This document shows, one piece after another, positions 16,880 to 25,868 of a stretch of 56,380 nt of DNA. This DNA is from an uncultured Ruminococcus sp. GTDB lineage: Bacteria > Bacillota > Clostridia > Oscillospirales > Ruminococcaceae. A model generated the notes under the pieces. That model was not told where the DNA came from, did not search any database, and saw only the letters and a program-made list of their open reading frames with translations. The stretch lies in NCBI GenBank assembly GCA_900541495.1, contig UQKC01000009.1, positions 1-56,380 of the forward strand. Direction: 5' to 3'. Numbering within the stretch: position 1 is the stretch's first letter; each line of letters starts with the position of its first letter. A program made the position numbers and the translations under genes.

Positions 16880-17356
16880 ATGCTGAAAAATATTTTATCG
16901 GGCGAAAGCTGTGCAAAATGTCAGCTTTGCTGTATCTTTGATAAATACGATATATGGGAAACGCCGACCGTGAGCGATGAGCTTCACGGAAAAATAAAAA
17001 GCAAATATCCCGAGGTCGAATTCATCGAAAAAGCCGAGGGCGGAAGAATACTCAAATGTATCCCCGACGGCGTGCTTTTCAACTGTCCGCTCCTCGATAA
17101 AAAATCGGGCTGTAAGCTTGGCGACGATAAGCCTTTCGACTGCAAAATATGGCCTTATCGAATTATGGAATTCGGCGGCAAAAGAGTTATCTCAATAGCT
17201 TCGATATGTCCCGAAATGTATAAAAAACCGCTCTCGGCGCTCGTTGCGGAGCTTGAAGAAAACGGACTTGCGCAGAAAATTTTCCATGAAGCGGATATCC
17301 ACCCCGAGATCGTGAAGCCCTATCAGAAAGGCTATCCGATCCTGCTTGTAGAATAA
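16880..17356 (+). CDS. YkgJ-type cysteine-cluster protein, 158 aa
   Basis: Small soluble protein with nine cysteines: C11, C14, C17 and C18 in a CxxCxxCC cluster, then C60, C69, C78, C88 and C110. This is the zinc- or iron-chelating pattern of the YkgJ/CxxCxxCC family, whose function is unknown. The sequence CKLGDDKPFDCKIWPYR (78-94) is typical of it. CAAGGAGAA ribosome binding site eight bases before the ATG. A terminator hairpin lies just after the stop, so it is separate from the MATE gene. Confidence 0.88.
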   Translation: MLKNILSGESCAKCQLCCIFDKYDIWETPTVSDELHGKIKSKYPEVEFIEKAEGGRILKCIPDGVLFNCPLLDKKSGCKLGDDKPFDCKIWPYRIMEFGGKRVISIASICPEMYKKPLSALVAELEENGLAQKIFHEADIHPEIVKPYQKGYPILLVE

Positions 17357-17363
17357 ACCAACG

Positions 17364-17394
17364 CCGCATAAAGCCAACGCTTTGTGTGGTTTTT
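17364..17394 (+). terminator. rho-independent terminator
   Basis: CCGCATAAAG (17364-17373) pairs with CTTTGTGTGG (17380-17389) using two G-U pairs, followed by TTTTT. It ends the cysteine-cluster gene and lies upstream of the MATE gene. Confidence 0.6.
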
Positions 17395-17425
17395 ACTTGA
17401 TGATTTAAGAAAAGGAGAAATCAAC

Positions 17426-18808
17426 TTGGCAACCGAATCCTCGAAATATGAGCTTGATATGTGCAACGGACCCGTGCTGAAAAAGATGCTGATATTCACA
17501 CTTCCGCTGATGCTTTCAAGCGTTTTGCAGCTTGTTTTCAACGCTGCAGACGTTATCATCGTCGGCAGATTTGCAGGCGACAACTCCCTCGCGGCTGTCG
17601 GCTCGAACGCCGCACTCATAAATCTGCTCACGAACCTTTTTATCGGACTTTCTATCGGCGCGAACGTCATTGCCGCAAGGCACTATGGCGCAGGCGAAGT
17701 CAAAGAGCTGTCAAAAACCGTCCATACCTCAATGCTTATGGGCGCGATAAGCGGCGTTTTCCTCACAATTATAGGCGTTTGCTTCGCTAAACAGCTCCTC
17801 GAACTGATGAAAACCCCCGATGAAGTCCTCGTCCTCGCCGCAGATTACCTTAGGATATACTTTCTCGGTATGCCTGCGCTGATGCTCTATAACTTCGGAA
17901 GCGCGCTCCTGCGTTCAATAGGCGATACAAAGCGACCACTTTTCTACCTCTCCGCGGCAGGTGTTATAAATATTATCCTCAACCTCGTTTTTGTGGTAAT
18001 ATTCAAGCTTGATGTTGTGGGCGTTGCGATAGCGACAGTTGTTTCCGAATCGGTTTCGGCAATTCTTATCGTTCGATGCCTTATGCACGAAACAGGCGGA
18101 ATAAAGCTTATCCTCTCCGAACTGAGAATTGACGGACGAAAAGCTGCCGCAATAATGCGCCTCGGTCTGCCCGCAGGACTTCAGGGCGTCATATTCTCGC
18201 TCTCAAATGTCGTAATACAATCCTCGGTAAATATTTTCGGAAAAACAGTAGTCGCAGGAAATTCCGCCGCACAGAACCTCGAGGGCTTCGTATATGTTGC
18301 AATGAACTCGTTCTATCAGTCGGCGATTTCGTTCACAAGCCAGAACTACGGCGCGAAAAGATATGACCGTCTGACGAAGATACTCGCCTGCGCGCTCGGC
18401 TGTGTAGTCGTAACCGGACTTGTCCTCGGCTATTCGGGACTGCTGTTCGGCAAGGAACTTCTCGGACTTTATACCTCGGGCGCAGATACGATAGAAGCAG
18501 GTCTTGTCCGAATGAAAGTCATATTCTCAATATATTTCCTCTGCGGAATAATGGACGTAATGGTCGGCGCACTGCGCGGAATAGGCTATTCGATAATGCC
18601 GATGATAGTTTCGCTCATAGGTGCTTGCGGAGTAAGACTTATATGGATAGCGACCGTGTTTCAAATACCCGAATACCACACGATAAAAACCGTCTACATA
18701 TCCTACCCCGTTTCGTGGGTGATAACAATAGCCGCCCATATTGTATGCTATATCATCGCAAGGAAAAAGCTCAGCAAAAGGATTACCGAAGAGGAGAATA
18801 ATTTATAA
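17426..18808 (+). CDS. MATE-family multidrug/metabolite exporter, 460 aa
   Basis: Cation-driven efflux protein of the plasma membrane. About twelve hydrophobic segments, with the family-typical opening LKKMLIFTLPLMLSSVLQLV, an internally repeated six-helix half, and LRGIGYS in the second half matching LRSIGDT in the first. TTG at 17426 is chosen as start because AAAGGAG sits nine bases upstream; the in-frame ATG at 17384 has no ribosome binding site and overlaps the preceding terminator region. Substrate unknown. It converges on polA across a repeat-filled gap. Confidence 0.92.
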   Translation: MATESSKYELDMCNGPVLKKMLIFTLPLMLSSVLQLVFNAADVIIVGRFAGDNSLAAVGSNAALINLLTNLFIGLSIGANVIAARHYGAGEVKELSKTVHTSMLMGAISGVFLTIIGVCFAKQLLELMKTPDEVLVLAADYLRIYFLGMPALMLYNFGSALLRSIGDTKRPLFYLSAAGVINIILNLVFVVIFKLDVVGVAIATVVSESVSAILIVRCLMHETGGIKLILSELRIDGRKAAAIMRLGLPAGLQGVIFSLSNVVIQSSVNIFGKTVVAGNSAAQNLEGFVYVAMNSFYQSAISFTSQNYGAKRYDRLTKILACALGCVVVTGLVLGYSGLLFGKELLGLYTSGADTIEAGLVRMKVIFSIYFLCGIMDVMVGALRGIGYSIMPMIVSLIGACGVRLIWIATVFQIPEYHTIKTVYISYPVSWVITIAAHIVCYIIARKKLSKRITEEENNL

Positions 18809-18814
18809 TGCGTA

Positions 18815-18916
18815 ATACTAAACACCAATAAAACTATAGACAAAAAATCGGCACAAAACCCATATATCAGAGTTTTTGCTTGATTTTTTGTATAGTTTTT
18901 AATTGGTGTTTAGTAT
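18815..18916. repeat. 102-bp palindrome
   Basis: Outer arms ATACTAAACACCAAT and ATTGGTGTTTAGTAT are perfectly complementary (15 bp). Inner parts AACTATA..CAAAAAATC and GATTTTTTG..TATAGTT continue the pairing. It begins six bases after the MATE stop codon and may act as its terminator. A fragment of the right end recurs at 43163-43177, and a related copy is at 8874-8964. Confidence 0.7.
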
Positions 18917-19189
18917 AAATCGTAATTCGTAATGCGTAATTATTTATGTTCCATATTTTGCAACAAAAATTGTAGGGGACGGGTTTCCCGTCCCGCGCCG
19001 CAAGGCGTTTATGCAATAGATGAACACCCCTGTTTTCAATGGTTTTACCAAAGAAAACAGGGGTGTTTTGTTTATAAAAATATTTGTATGTCCAAAATCG
19101 CCGGCGCGATTCGGGACGGGCGACCCGTCCCCTACAGAAATTGGTGTTTTGCAGAAAATTTGCGGAGCAAAATAATTACGCATTATGCA
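18917..19189. repeat. nested palindromic spacer, copy 3
   Basis: This is the clearest copy. The left outer arm AATTCGTAATGCGTAATTAT mirrors AATAATTACGCATTATGCAT at right (running into the polA stop). The middle arm TGTAGGGGACGGGTTTCCCG mirrors CGACCCGTCCCCTACAGA. The core hairpin lies at 19023-19067. The middle arm GGGACGGGTTTCCCGTCCC is itself a palindrome. Confidence 0.8.
19023..19068. terminator. bidirectional terminator in spacer copy 3
   Basis: Perfect 15-base arms AACACCCCTGTTTTC (19023-19037) and GAAAACAGGGGTGTT (19053-19067), between the convergent MATE and polA genes. Confidence 0.7.
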
Positions 19190-21730
19190 TTAACCCTTAG
19201 CGTCGTACCAAGTCTTTCCGCAGTTGACATCTGCCTGCATCGGAACGGAGAAATTCACCGCACCGAGCATCTCCTCACTGAGAATTTTCGCAGCCGCGTC
19301 TTTGTCATGCTCTGATGCCTCAATGATAAGTTCATCGTGTACCTGCAAGATCAAACGCGCGTCAAGCTTTTCTTCCTTTAAACGTCTGTAAACACGCACC
19401 ATTGCAATTTTTATAACATCAGCCGCCGTGCCTTGGATAGGTGCATTCATCGCCGCGCGCTTGCCGAACGCCTGAATGTTCTTGTTGCTGTTTTTCAGTT
19501 CAGGAATGTATCTGCGCCGTCCGAACGCCGTCACAGCATAACCCGTCTTTACCGCACTCTCAACAGCATCGTCCATAAACGCCTTGATGTTCGGGTAAGT
19601 CGCAAAATAATTCTTGATGTAACGGTCAGCCTCCGCAACGCTTACGTCAATGTCCTTGGAAAGCGAGAACGCACCGATGCCGTAAACAATTCCGAAGTTT
19701 ACAGCCTTTGCCGAACGGCGCATCTCGGGCGTTATCATCTCCTCGGGAAGTCCGAAGACCCTCGCCGCCGTTGCAGTGTGAACGTCTTTGCCGCTCAAAA
19801 AGTTGTTCCGCATATTCTCATCACCGCTCATCGCCGCAAGTATGCGAAGCTCGATTTGACTGTAGTCCGCATCAAGAAGCGTGTAACCGTCCTTGGCAAC
19901 GAAGAATTTTCTCATGCTCCTGCCAAGCTCCGTGCGAACGGGAATGTTCTGCATATTCGGCTCGGTCGAGGAAATTCTGCCCGTGCGAGTTTCGGTCTGC
20001 TTGAAGCTTGAATGAACTCTGCCGTCCTCGCGAACTTCCTTTAAAAGTCCGTCAACATAAGTCGAGGACAGCTTTGTAAGCTTTCTGTACTGCAAAATTT
20101 CGCTGACGATCTCGTGCTTGTCAGCAAGCTCTTCAAGTATCTCCGCATTGGTGGAGTAGCCCGTCTTGGTCTTTTTCTTGCTCGGTAAGCCAAGCTCCTC
20201 AAAAAGCACCGTTCCAAGCTGCTTCGGCGAGCTTATGTTGAATTCGTGACCTGCCATAAAATAAATCTTCTGCTCGCAGTCGCGAATGTCGTTTTCAAGC
20301 CGCTTGCCGAATTCCTTTACGCCCTCGGCATCGACCTTTACGCCGTAGTATTCCATCGAAGCCAGAACTTCCGTCAAAGGTTGTTCGATATCGGTGAAAA
20401 GCTTCTCCATTCCAGCCGCCGCAACCTCTTTTTTCAGTGCATCGCAAAGCGCGGAAAGCGAAGCTATATCCGCATTTTCGCCGAGCTCCGAATAGTAGGG
20501 AACACCGTACTCGGCGCACATTTTCTCAATAGTGTATTCCGCTGACGAAGCGTTCAGAAGATATCCGAGAATGTCCGCATCAGCATCGAGGTTTTTCAGC
20601 TCAGTATCGTTCGCAAAGCAAAGCTTGAACGCATTTTTGACCTGAAAGCCATACTTTTTGCAGTCCGAAGCGAAGAATTTCAGTTTTTCATCCCTATCAT
20701 CGGTACTGCAAAGCTTTCCGCCGCACTCAATGCGAAGCAAACCGCTTTCTTCAAGGATAAAAGCCGCATTTTCTGCCTTGTCAAAGTCGATCCCGGCAAA
20801 ATCGCCCGAAGAAAATTCACGCTTTTTGACCTCTTCGTGCTTTTCAACTTTCGGAATGTTCGCAGACGGCTTTATATTGAGCTTTTCAAGAAGCTTGTAC
20901 ATTTCAAGCTCCGTAAGAAGTTCCGAAACGTCATTTTCATCAACTTTTCCCGTGAGATATGCTTTCGGGTCTTTGTCAACGGGCGCATCGAAAACGATAG
21001 TCGCAAGCCATTTGCTGTGAAATGCGTCTTCCTTGCCGTTTGAAAGCTTCGTGAGAACGGAATTTGTAGCTTTGACCTCGTTGTTTTCAAGCTTTTCGTA
21101 TAAATTTTCGACCGAACCGTACTCGCCGATAAGCGTCAGCGCGGTCTTTTCACCAATGCCCTTAACGCCGCTGATGTTGTCCGAGCTGTCGCCCATAAGA
21201 CCCTTCAGGTCAATGAGCTGCTTCGGTTCAAGCCCGTAGACCTCACGGAATTTTTCGGGCGTGAAGACAGTCGTTTCCTTTGTGCCGTGAAGAAGCACCG
21301 TTACCTTGTCATTGATAAGCTGGAGCGAGTCGCGGTCACCCGTGAGGATAACGCACTCGTCACCGTTCTTGGCGCAGGCATCGGAGAGCGTTCCGAGAAT
21401 GTCGTCCGCCTCAAAGCCCTCCGTTTCAAGAACGTGAACGCCCAAGTCTTTGAGCAGGCGCTTTATCATCGGCATCTGCTGTGCAAGCTCGTCAGGCATA
21501 CCGTGACGGTTCGCCTTGTAATTGCTGTCAGCTTTGTGTCGGAAAGTCGGCGCGCGCAGGTCGAAAGCGCAGGCAACACCGTCAGGCTTCTGCTCGGCGC
21601 AAATCTTTAGATAGATGTTCATAAATCCTGTCAGAGCGTTGGTGTAAACACCGTTTTTGTTCGAGAGCATTTTTATCCCGTAAAAAGCACGGTTCATAAT
21701 GCTGTTTCCGTCAATGGCAAGAAGCTTCAT
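19190..21730 (-). CDS. polA: DNA polymerase I
   Basis: Repair and Okazaki-fragment processing polymerase, 846 aa. The N-terminal 5'-3' exonuclease (1-290) has LLAIDGNS, GFEADD, LMGDSSDNI and the helix-turn motif GVKGIGEKTA. The middle region (about 305-460) lacks the DxE and other exonuclease residues, so 3'-5' proofreading appears lost, as in many Firmicutes enzymes. The polymerase domain has motif A DYSQIELR (D622), motif B RRSAKAVNFGIVYG (about 671-684) and motif C QVHDELI (D799). Start ATG follows AAAGGA on the minus strand. It converges on the MATE gene and shares its strand with argS upstream. Confidence 0.97.
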   Translation of the reverse strand: MKLLAIDGNSIMNRAFYGIKMLSNKNGVYTNALTGFMNIYLKICAEQKPDGVACAFDLRAPTFRHKADSNYKANRHGMPDELAQQMPMIKRLLKDLGVHVLETEGFEADDILGTLSDACAKNGDECVILTGDRDSLQLINDKVTVLLHGTKETTVFTPEKFREVYGLEPKQLIDLKGLMGDSSDNISGVKGIGEKTALTLIGEYGSVENLYEKLENNEVKATNSVLTKLSNGKEDAFHSKWLATIVFDAPVDKDPKAYLTGKVDENDVSELLTELEMYKLLEKLNIKPSANIPKVEKHEEVKKREFSSGDFAGIDFDKAENAAFILEESGLLRIECGGKLCSTDDRDEKLKFFASDCKKYGFQVKNAFKLCFANDTELKNLDADADILGYLLNASSAEYTIEKMCAEYGVPYYSELGENADIASLSALCDALKKEVAAAGMEKLFTDIEQPLTEVLASMEYYGVKVDAEGVKEFGKRLENDIRDCEQKIYFMAGHEFNISSPKQLGTVLFEELGLPSKKKTKTGYSTNAEILEELADKHEIVSEILQYRKLTKLSSTYVDGLLKEVREDGRVHSSFKQTETRTGRISSTEPNMQNIPVRTELGRSMRKFFVAKDGYTLLDADYSQIELRILAAMSGDENMRNNFLSGKDVHTATAARVFGLPEEMITPEMRRSAKAVNFGIVYGIGAFSLSKDIDVSVAEADRYIKNYFATYPNIKAFMDDAVESAVKTGYAVTAFGRRRYIPELKNSNKNIQAFGKRAAMNAPIQGTAADVIKIAMVRVYRRLKEEKLDARLILQVHDELIIEASEHDKDAAAKILSEEMLGAVNFSVPMQADVNCGKTWYDAKG

Positions 21731-22074
21731 TTCCTTTGTCCTTTCTGTTCCGATGATATGAAAAGCGGAACGGGAAACCCGTCAATTTAAATAAAAAACC
21801 GAGATTTCATAGGGGCGTATTCCATATCCGCCCGATTTTCGGCGTACTGTTATCTCGCAATACAATTATTATGTCACGGGAAAATTATAATTATCGTAAG
21901 AGGGGACAATATATGTTCAAAGTAATTTTTATATAAAATCGCAACGGGCGGATATAGAATCCGCCCCTACGGTTTTTTATTTGATTGAGATCGTTTAAAC
22001 GGGACGTGAAACCCATTCCCTACAGTAGATTTACGTTAATGTATAAGATTCCAATTTAATAATTACGCATTGAT
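21731..22074. repeat. palindromic spacer between argS and polA
   Basis: AATAAAAAACCG and AGGGGCGTATTCCATATCCGCCCG at left are mirrored by CGGGCGGATATAGAATCCGC, CCCTACGG and TTTTTTATTT at right, giving one large dyad around 21790-21985. Half-copies of the GGGACGGG type flank it (21770-21782 and 21998-22025), and AATTACGCATT lies at the right end. No gene and no obvious terminator core. Confidence 0.6.
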
Positions 22075-23826
22075 TTACATATTTTCAACCGTTTCAATAC
22101 CAAGAATTCCGAGATGCTTGATAATTACCTCACGGGTGAGCTTTGCAAGCGCAAGCCAGCTTGCCTTCTTCGCTTCGTCCTGTTCGTTCATAATGTTGTT
22201 CTCGTGGTAGAAACGTGAGAACGAAACCGCAAGCTGATATGCATTTTCGCAAACGTAGCTTGGCGCTTTTTCGTCCATTGCAAGCGTGAAAGCATTGCCC
22301 GACATAACTATTTTCAGCATAAGCTCACGCTCTGCATCGGTGTAAATGCCGTTCAGCTCAGCCTTTGCATCGCCCGCTTTTTTGAGAATGGAATTGATTC
22401 TCGAAACCGTGTAAAGCAGGTAGATTCCCGTCTTGCCCTCGGCTGACATAAACTTGTCCAGATCGAAAATATAATCTTTTGAGCGGTGATTGATAAGGTC
22501 GCCGAATTTTACAGCCGCCATTCCAAGCTTGCGCGCATAATCGTCACGGTTTTCTTCCGTTACAAAGCTTGACTCGGAAAGACGTTCGAGCGAAGCGTTC
22601 GTCACGGTTTCGATGAGGTCGGAAAGGCGCATAACACCGCCGTCACGGGTCTTGTAAGGCTTGCCGTCACTGCCGTTCATCGTGCCGAAGCCGAGAAATT
22701 CGAGTGCGGTAGTGTCGGGAACAAGCTGAGCTTTCTTCGCACAGCGGAAAACCTGCGTGAAGTGGAGCTCCTGACGCTTGTCAACAACGTACCAGATTTT
22801 TGTCGGGTGGAAATCGCGCTCACGCTGAATGATAGTTGCAAGGTCAGTCGTAGCATAAATGCTCGAGTTGTCCGACTTACGAACGATAACGGGAGGCATC
22901 GGCGCTTTGTCCGAATCCTCGGCAACGTCAACAACGAGCGCACCATTGCTCTCGTAGGAAAGATGCTTTTCTTCAAGAATTTTCATAAGCTCGGGAATGT
23001 ACTTGTCAGCATCGCTTTCGCCGTACCAGTAGTCGAAATCAACGTCAAGCTTTGAGTAGTTCGATTTAAGGTCAGCAATGGAAACGCGGAGAATTTCTTT
23101 CCAGAGCGCAATGTAGCCGGGACGACCGTTCTGAAGCTCAAAGGTAGCCGTGTGAGCCTTGTTCTTGAAAGCTTCGTCCTCCTTGCTCTTCTTGCTCGCA
23201 AAAGGATAAACCTCGCAGAGAAGCTCGGGGTTCAGCTCGGGAACACTGTCCTTTTCGGGATCGAAAGCCGCATCAAAGCACTTCCAGTCAGGGTAGCGTT
23301 CAGAAAGCTCCGCAATAACAAGACCGATCTGTAAACCCCAGTCGCCAAGGTGAACGTCACCATAAACAGTGTTGCCCGTAGCGCGCGCAAGACGCTTTAA
23401 GCTCTCGCCAATGATAGCGGAGCGAAGATGTCCGATGTGAAGCGGCTTTGCAACATTAGGTCCGCCGTAGTCGATAACGATAGTGTCGGGATTCTCATTC
23501 TGCGGAACGCCGAGATGCTCGTCAGCCGCAATTTCCTTTACAACTGAAAGCATATATTCGTCCGAAAGCGTGAGGTTGAGAAAACCCGGCTTTACAACTT
23601 CAGCCTTTGCGAAAGTGTCGTCCTGCGCAAGAACAGCCGCAACCTCGTCAGCGATCATAAACGGAGCTTTCTTGTAAAGCTTCGCACCCTGAAAAGCACC
23701 GTTGCACTGGAACTGGCAAAGATCAAGACGGTCGGAAGCCGTAACAGCGCCGAGAGCCGCATCATAACCGCACTTTTCAAAAGCCGCGGAAACCTTTTCG
23801 GTAAGAATCTTAGTTATAGTCTGCAT
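22075..23826 (-). CDS. argS: arginyl-tRNA synthetase
   Basis: Class I aminoacyl-tRNA synthetase, 583 aa, charging tRNA-Arg. The N-terminal Add-1-like domain (1-110) is followed by the catalytic domain with GGPNVAKPLHIGHLRSAIIG (121-140, HIGH at 130-133) and further on MSAEGKTGIYLLYT, where the canonical KMSK is absent as is common in ArgRS. The C-terminal helical DALR anticodon-binding domain is complete. The start was set at 23826, where AAAGGAC lies eight bases upstream; an in-frame start 81 bases further up has no ribosome binding site. No T-box leader was seen. Confidence 0.97.
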   Translation of the reverse strand: MQTITKILTEKVSAAFEKCGYDAALGAVTASDRLDLCQFQCNGAFQGAKLYKKAPFMIADEVAAVLAQDDTFAKAEVVKPGFLNLTLSDEYMLSVVKEIAADEHLGVPQNENPDTIVIDYGGPNVAKPLHIGHLRSAIIGESLKRLARATGNTVYGDVHLGDWGLQIGLVIAELSERYPDWKCFDAAFDPEKDSVPELNPELLCEVYPFASKKSKEDEAFKNKAHTATFELQNGRPGYIALWKEILRVSIADLKSNYSKLDVDFDYWYGESDADKYIPELMKILEEKHLSYESNGALVVDVAEDSDKAPMPPVIVRKSDNSSIYATTDLATIIQRERDFHPTKIWYVVDKRQELHFTQVFRCAKKAQLVPDTTALEFLGFGTMNGSDGKPYKTRDGGVMRLSDLIETVTNASLERLSESSFVTEENRDDYARKLGMAAVKFGDLINHRSKDYIFDLDKFMSAEGKTGIYLLYTVSRINSILKKAGDAKAELNGIYTDAERELMLKIVMSGNAFTLAMDEKAPSYVCENAYQLAVSFSRFYHENNIMNEQDEAKKASWLALAKLTREVIIKHLGILGIETVENM

Positions 23827-24000
23827 AAAAAATTGTCCTTTCAGATAATTTTGATAGCCTAAAAATAAAAAAACAACCGCACAAAACGCGCAGTCATACT
23901 GTAACACTGTGCAATTTATAATTATACCATATTATAGGGAAAACGTCAAGATTTAATGCGGAATTCGGAATTATTGCAAAGCTAACATTTACCGGGCGTT

Positions 24001-24064
24001 GCGAAGCCAAGCAAAAGTTTCGTCCACCTTTTCAAAGGTGGACGAAACTTTTGCTTGGCTTCGC
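24001..24064. repeat. perfect 31-bp inverted repeat
   Basis: GCGAAGCCAAGCAAAAGTTT plus CGTCCACCTTT (24001-24031) is exactly complementary to 24034-24064, with a two-base loop. It lies between the end of the ABC exporter gene and the argS promoter region, 43 bases beyond the exporter stop codon. It could fold as an extremely stable hairpin; it has no T tract on either side. Confidence 0.85.
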
Positions 24065-24107
24065 GGTTCTCAAACATATTTTTGTCCGCAAAAATTACGC
24101 ATTGAAT

Positions 24108-25868
24108 TTACGCTTTTGAATGTTCAAACTGCGAGTAGTAAAGCTTACTGTAGAAGCCGCCCTTTTCGATAAGTTCATCGTGCTTGCCCTGCTCGATGAT
24201 GTTTCCGTCCTTCATAACGAGGATAAGGTCAGCGTCTTTGATTGTTGAAAGTCTGTGTGCAATGATAAAGCTCGTTCTGCCTTTCATCAGCTTTGCAAAT
24301 GCTTTCTGGATTCGCTGTTCGGTCATTGTATCGATGCTCGATGTCGCTTCGTCGAGGATAAGCATTGACGGTTCGGCGAGCATTATTCGGGAAATAGAGA
24401 GAAGCTGTTTCTGTCCCTGTGAAAGTGAGCCGCCGTCCTCGGAAAGCTCCGTATCATAGCCGTTTTCCAGTCGCTTTATGAAGCTGTGCGCGTGAGCGGT
24501 CTTAGCAGCATTTACGACCTCGTCGAGCGAAGCGGTCGGGTTGCCGTAGCTGATATTTTCCCTCACTGTTCCCGTGAAAAGCCAAGTGTCCTGAAGAACC
24601 ATTCCATAGAGGCTGCGCAGGTTCTTTCGCTTCATATCCTTGATATTAACGCCGTCGATGAGAATTTCGCCCTCGTTAACGTCGTAGAATCTCATGAGCA
24701 GGTTGATGAGCGTTGTTTTTCCGCAGCCCGTAGGTCCAACGATAGCAATTCTCTGACCCGGCTTAACGGAAAGGTTAAGATGCTGAATGAGCGGAACTTC
24801 CGGAACATAGGAGAACGAAACGTCCTTTATCTCGATGCTGCCGCTGCACTTCTCGGGCTCAAGTCCGTTTTCATCGGAAACCTCGGGTTCTTCGTCAAGA
24901 ACTGCGAAAACACGTCTTGCCGATGCGAATGCCGACTGAAGTTCCGTGATAACGCCCGTGATCTCGTTGAAAGGCTTCGTGTACTGGTTTGCGTAGCTTA
25001 AAAATGTTGCGATCTGTCCGACCGACATTGCGCCGCCGTTAAGAACGGAGATAGCGCCGAAAACGCCCGTTGCCGCATAAACAAGCCCGTTTACGAAACG
25101 TGTTGAGGGATTCGTGAGTGCGGAGTAGAACTGCGCTTTAAGTCCGCAGACGTAAAGTCTGCCGTTGATCTCCTCAAATTTTTCCTGCGCTTCGTCCTCG
25201 TAGGTGAAAGCCTTAACGACTTTCTGATTGCCTACAAGCTCTTCGATGCAGCCCGAAAGCTCACCCTGAACGCTTGAACGCTCGCGGAACTTATCGTGGG
25301 AAATTTTCGTGATGAATGCCGCAACGAAAAGCGAGAGCGGCGTGATAAGGATAACGACGAGCGCGATCTTTACGTTTATCGTGAGCATAAAAATGATAGT
25401 GCCTGCAATAGTAACGATGCCCGTCAAAAACTGCGAGAAGCCTTGGAGCATACCGTCCGAGATCTGCTCGATATCAACGGTAACACGGCTGATAAGGTCG
25501 CCGCGCGAGCTGCTGTCGATGTAGCTTATCGGGAGAAGATTTATCTTTTCATAAACTTCTGTACGAAGATCGTTTACCGTGCGGTAGGAAACCGTATTCG
25601 TGCAGATAGTCATTACCCAGCTGAAAAATCCCGAGAGCAGAACGACTGCACAAAGCTTTATTATTATCGGCAGAAGTGAATCGAAATCAACATTGTCCTT
25701 GCCGATGATAAAGTCAACGCCGTCACCGATGAGAACGGGCGCATAAAGCGTAAGTCCAACGCTGACAATTGCCGAAATGAACGAGATTATAAGGAACGGG
25801 AGATACGGCTTTGTATATCTCAACATTCTTCCGAGAACGGGGGTCTGTTTTTCTTTTTTCTTATTCAT
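24108..25868 (-). CDS. ABC exporter half-transporter B (catalytic-site subunit)
   Basis: Fused membrane and ATPase protein, 586 aa. Six transmembrane helices (about 20-310), then an ATPase domain with Walker A GPTGCGKT (378-385), signature LSQGQ (482-486, noncanonical) and Walker B MLILDE with catalytic Glu507. It pairs with the preceding gene product: its Walker motifs should form the competent ATP site together with the partner's LSGGQ. ATG at 25868 overlaps the last eight bases of the upstream gene, and its GGAGGAGG ribosome binding site lies inside that gene, so translation is probably coupled. Substrate unknown; family members export drugs or lipids. Confidence 0.95.
   Translation of the reverse strand: MNKKKEKQTPVLGRMLRYTKPYLPFLIISFISAIVSVGLTLYAPVLIGDGVDFIIGKDNVDFDSLLPIIIKLCAVVLLSGFFSWVMTICTNTVSYRTVNDLRTEVYEKINLLPISYIDSSSRGDLISRVTVDIEQISDGMLQGFSQFLTGIVTIAGTIIFMLTINVKIALVVILITPLSLFVAAFITKISHDKFRERSSVQGELSGCIEELVGNQKVVKAFTYEDEAQEKFEEINGRLYVCGLKAQFYSALTNPSTRFVNGLVYAATGVFGAISVLNGGAMSVGQIATFLSYANQYTKPFNEITGVITELQSAFASARRVFAVLDEEPEVSDENGLEPEKCSGSIEIKDVSFSYVPEVPLIQHLNLSVKPGQRIAIVGPTGCGKTTLINLLMRFYDVNEGEILIDGVNIKDMKRKNLRSLYGMVLQDTWLFTGTVRENISYGNPTASLDEVVNAAKTAHAHSFIKRLENGYDTELSEDGGSLSQGQKQLLSISRIMLAEPSMLILDEATSSIDTMTEQRIQKAFAKLMKGRTSFIIAHRLSTIKDADLILVMKDGNIIEQGKHDELIEKGGFYSKLYYSQFEHSKA

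Noticed and set aside
23827..24000. Possible T-box leader before argS
   Set aside because: No GGGTGGTACCGCG-like T-box sequence or specifier loop on the minus strand.
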